Shown here piece after piece: positions 5,151 through 5,176 of a stretch of DNA of 5,176 bases (positions within the stretch are counted from its first letter, which is position 1; each line of letters begins with the position of its first letter). The notes beneath the pieces are model-generated. The model ran no database searches. It saw only the letters and a list, made by a program, of their open reading frames with translations, and had not been told where the DNA came from. The position numbers were made by a program, and so were the translations under genes. Source of the stretch: Dehalococcoidia bacterium (GTDB taxonomy: Bacteria; Chloroflexota; Dehalococcoidia; UBA2247); contig JAGHDJ010000141.1 in NCBI GenBank assembly GCA_021159955.1, positions 1-5,176 on the forward strand, in the 5' to 3' direction.

Positions 5151-5176
5151 ATGAACCTTAAGATGCAGGCGAAGAA
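5151..5176 (+). CDS. pstB: Start of a downstream gene, probably the phosphate transporter ATPase PstB
   Basis: Only the first eight codons are present (MNLKMQAK), running off the right edge. The ATG is preceded by GGGGA (5139-5143) with 7 bases of spacing and follows pstA by 21 bp on the same strand. The residues are too few to show a family, and no Walker motif is in the window. The call rests on the conserved pstSCAB gene order and on PstB proteins often beginning with a short lysine-rich lead before the first strand. A second ATG at 5163 is an alternative start; the ATG at 5146 is not, because it hits a stop after two codons. Confidence 0.6.

Noticed and set aside
1..5176. Search for a CRISPR array, IS element, tRNA, riboswitch or defence system.
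   Set aside because: No spaced identical repeats of CRISPR type, no transposase or terminal inverted repeats, no tRNA-like cloverleaf and no defence-related proteins could be seen; the lone tyrosine recombinase looks like a housekeeping Xer.

Overview
This is a bacterial chromosomal window of ordinary gene density. It holds the 3' part of a glycyl-tRNA synthetase gene, a convergent tyrosine recombinase gene of the XerC/XerD type, and the first genes of a high-affinity phosphate transport operon in the usual order (pstS, pstC, pstA, then the first codons of what is probably pstB). The lineage cannot be fixed from the sequence. The dimeric GlyRS with a CxxC pair, the lipoprotein PstS and the Pho-box style TTAA repeats fit several groups; an anaerobic Chloroflexota (Dehalococcoidia-like) genome is a tentative guess from general resemblance only. 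Nothing in the window (no IS, transposase, tRNA or composition break) marks it as a mobile island.

Layout. Bases 1-1038 (+) encode the last 345 residues of GlyRS, whose 5' end lies outside the window. Thirty-four bases later the complementary strand begins the end of the xer gene (1978 down to 1073), with no convincing terminator between the two convergent genes. Bases 1979-2373 form a roughly 395-bp divergent intergenic region. Its xer-proximal half carries four direct copies of an 11-bp motif (ACTGnnCATAA-like) at about 21-bp multiples. Its middle carries an unexplained stem-loop. Its pst-proximal part carries four TTAA-centred repeats at an exact 11-bp period, followed by a TATACT -10 box. 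pstS starts at a TTG behind a strong AAGGAGG. A strong 11-bp stem-loop separates pstS from pstC; pstC and pstA overlap by 8 bp; a likely pstB begins 21 bp after pstA and runs off the window.

How the parts work together. PstS is an outer-face lipoprotein that captures phosphate and delivers it to the PstC/PstA membrane channel, which is driven by the PstB ATPase. The 11-bp repeats next to the -10 box have the geometry of a binding site for a PhoB/PhoP/SphR-type response regulator, so the operon is probably induced by phosphate starvation. The stem-loop after pstS would let the binding protein be made in excess over the membrane parts. The GlyRS and Xer genes are housekeeping neighbours with no evident functional tie to phosphate uptake.

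I see no clearly novel multi-gene system. The most interesting signals are non-coding: the phased Pho-box array, and the separate ACTGnnCATAA repeat series upstream of xer, whose reverse complement resembles a dif half-site.
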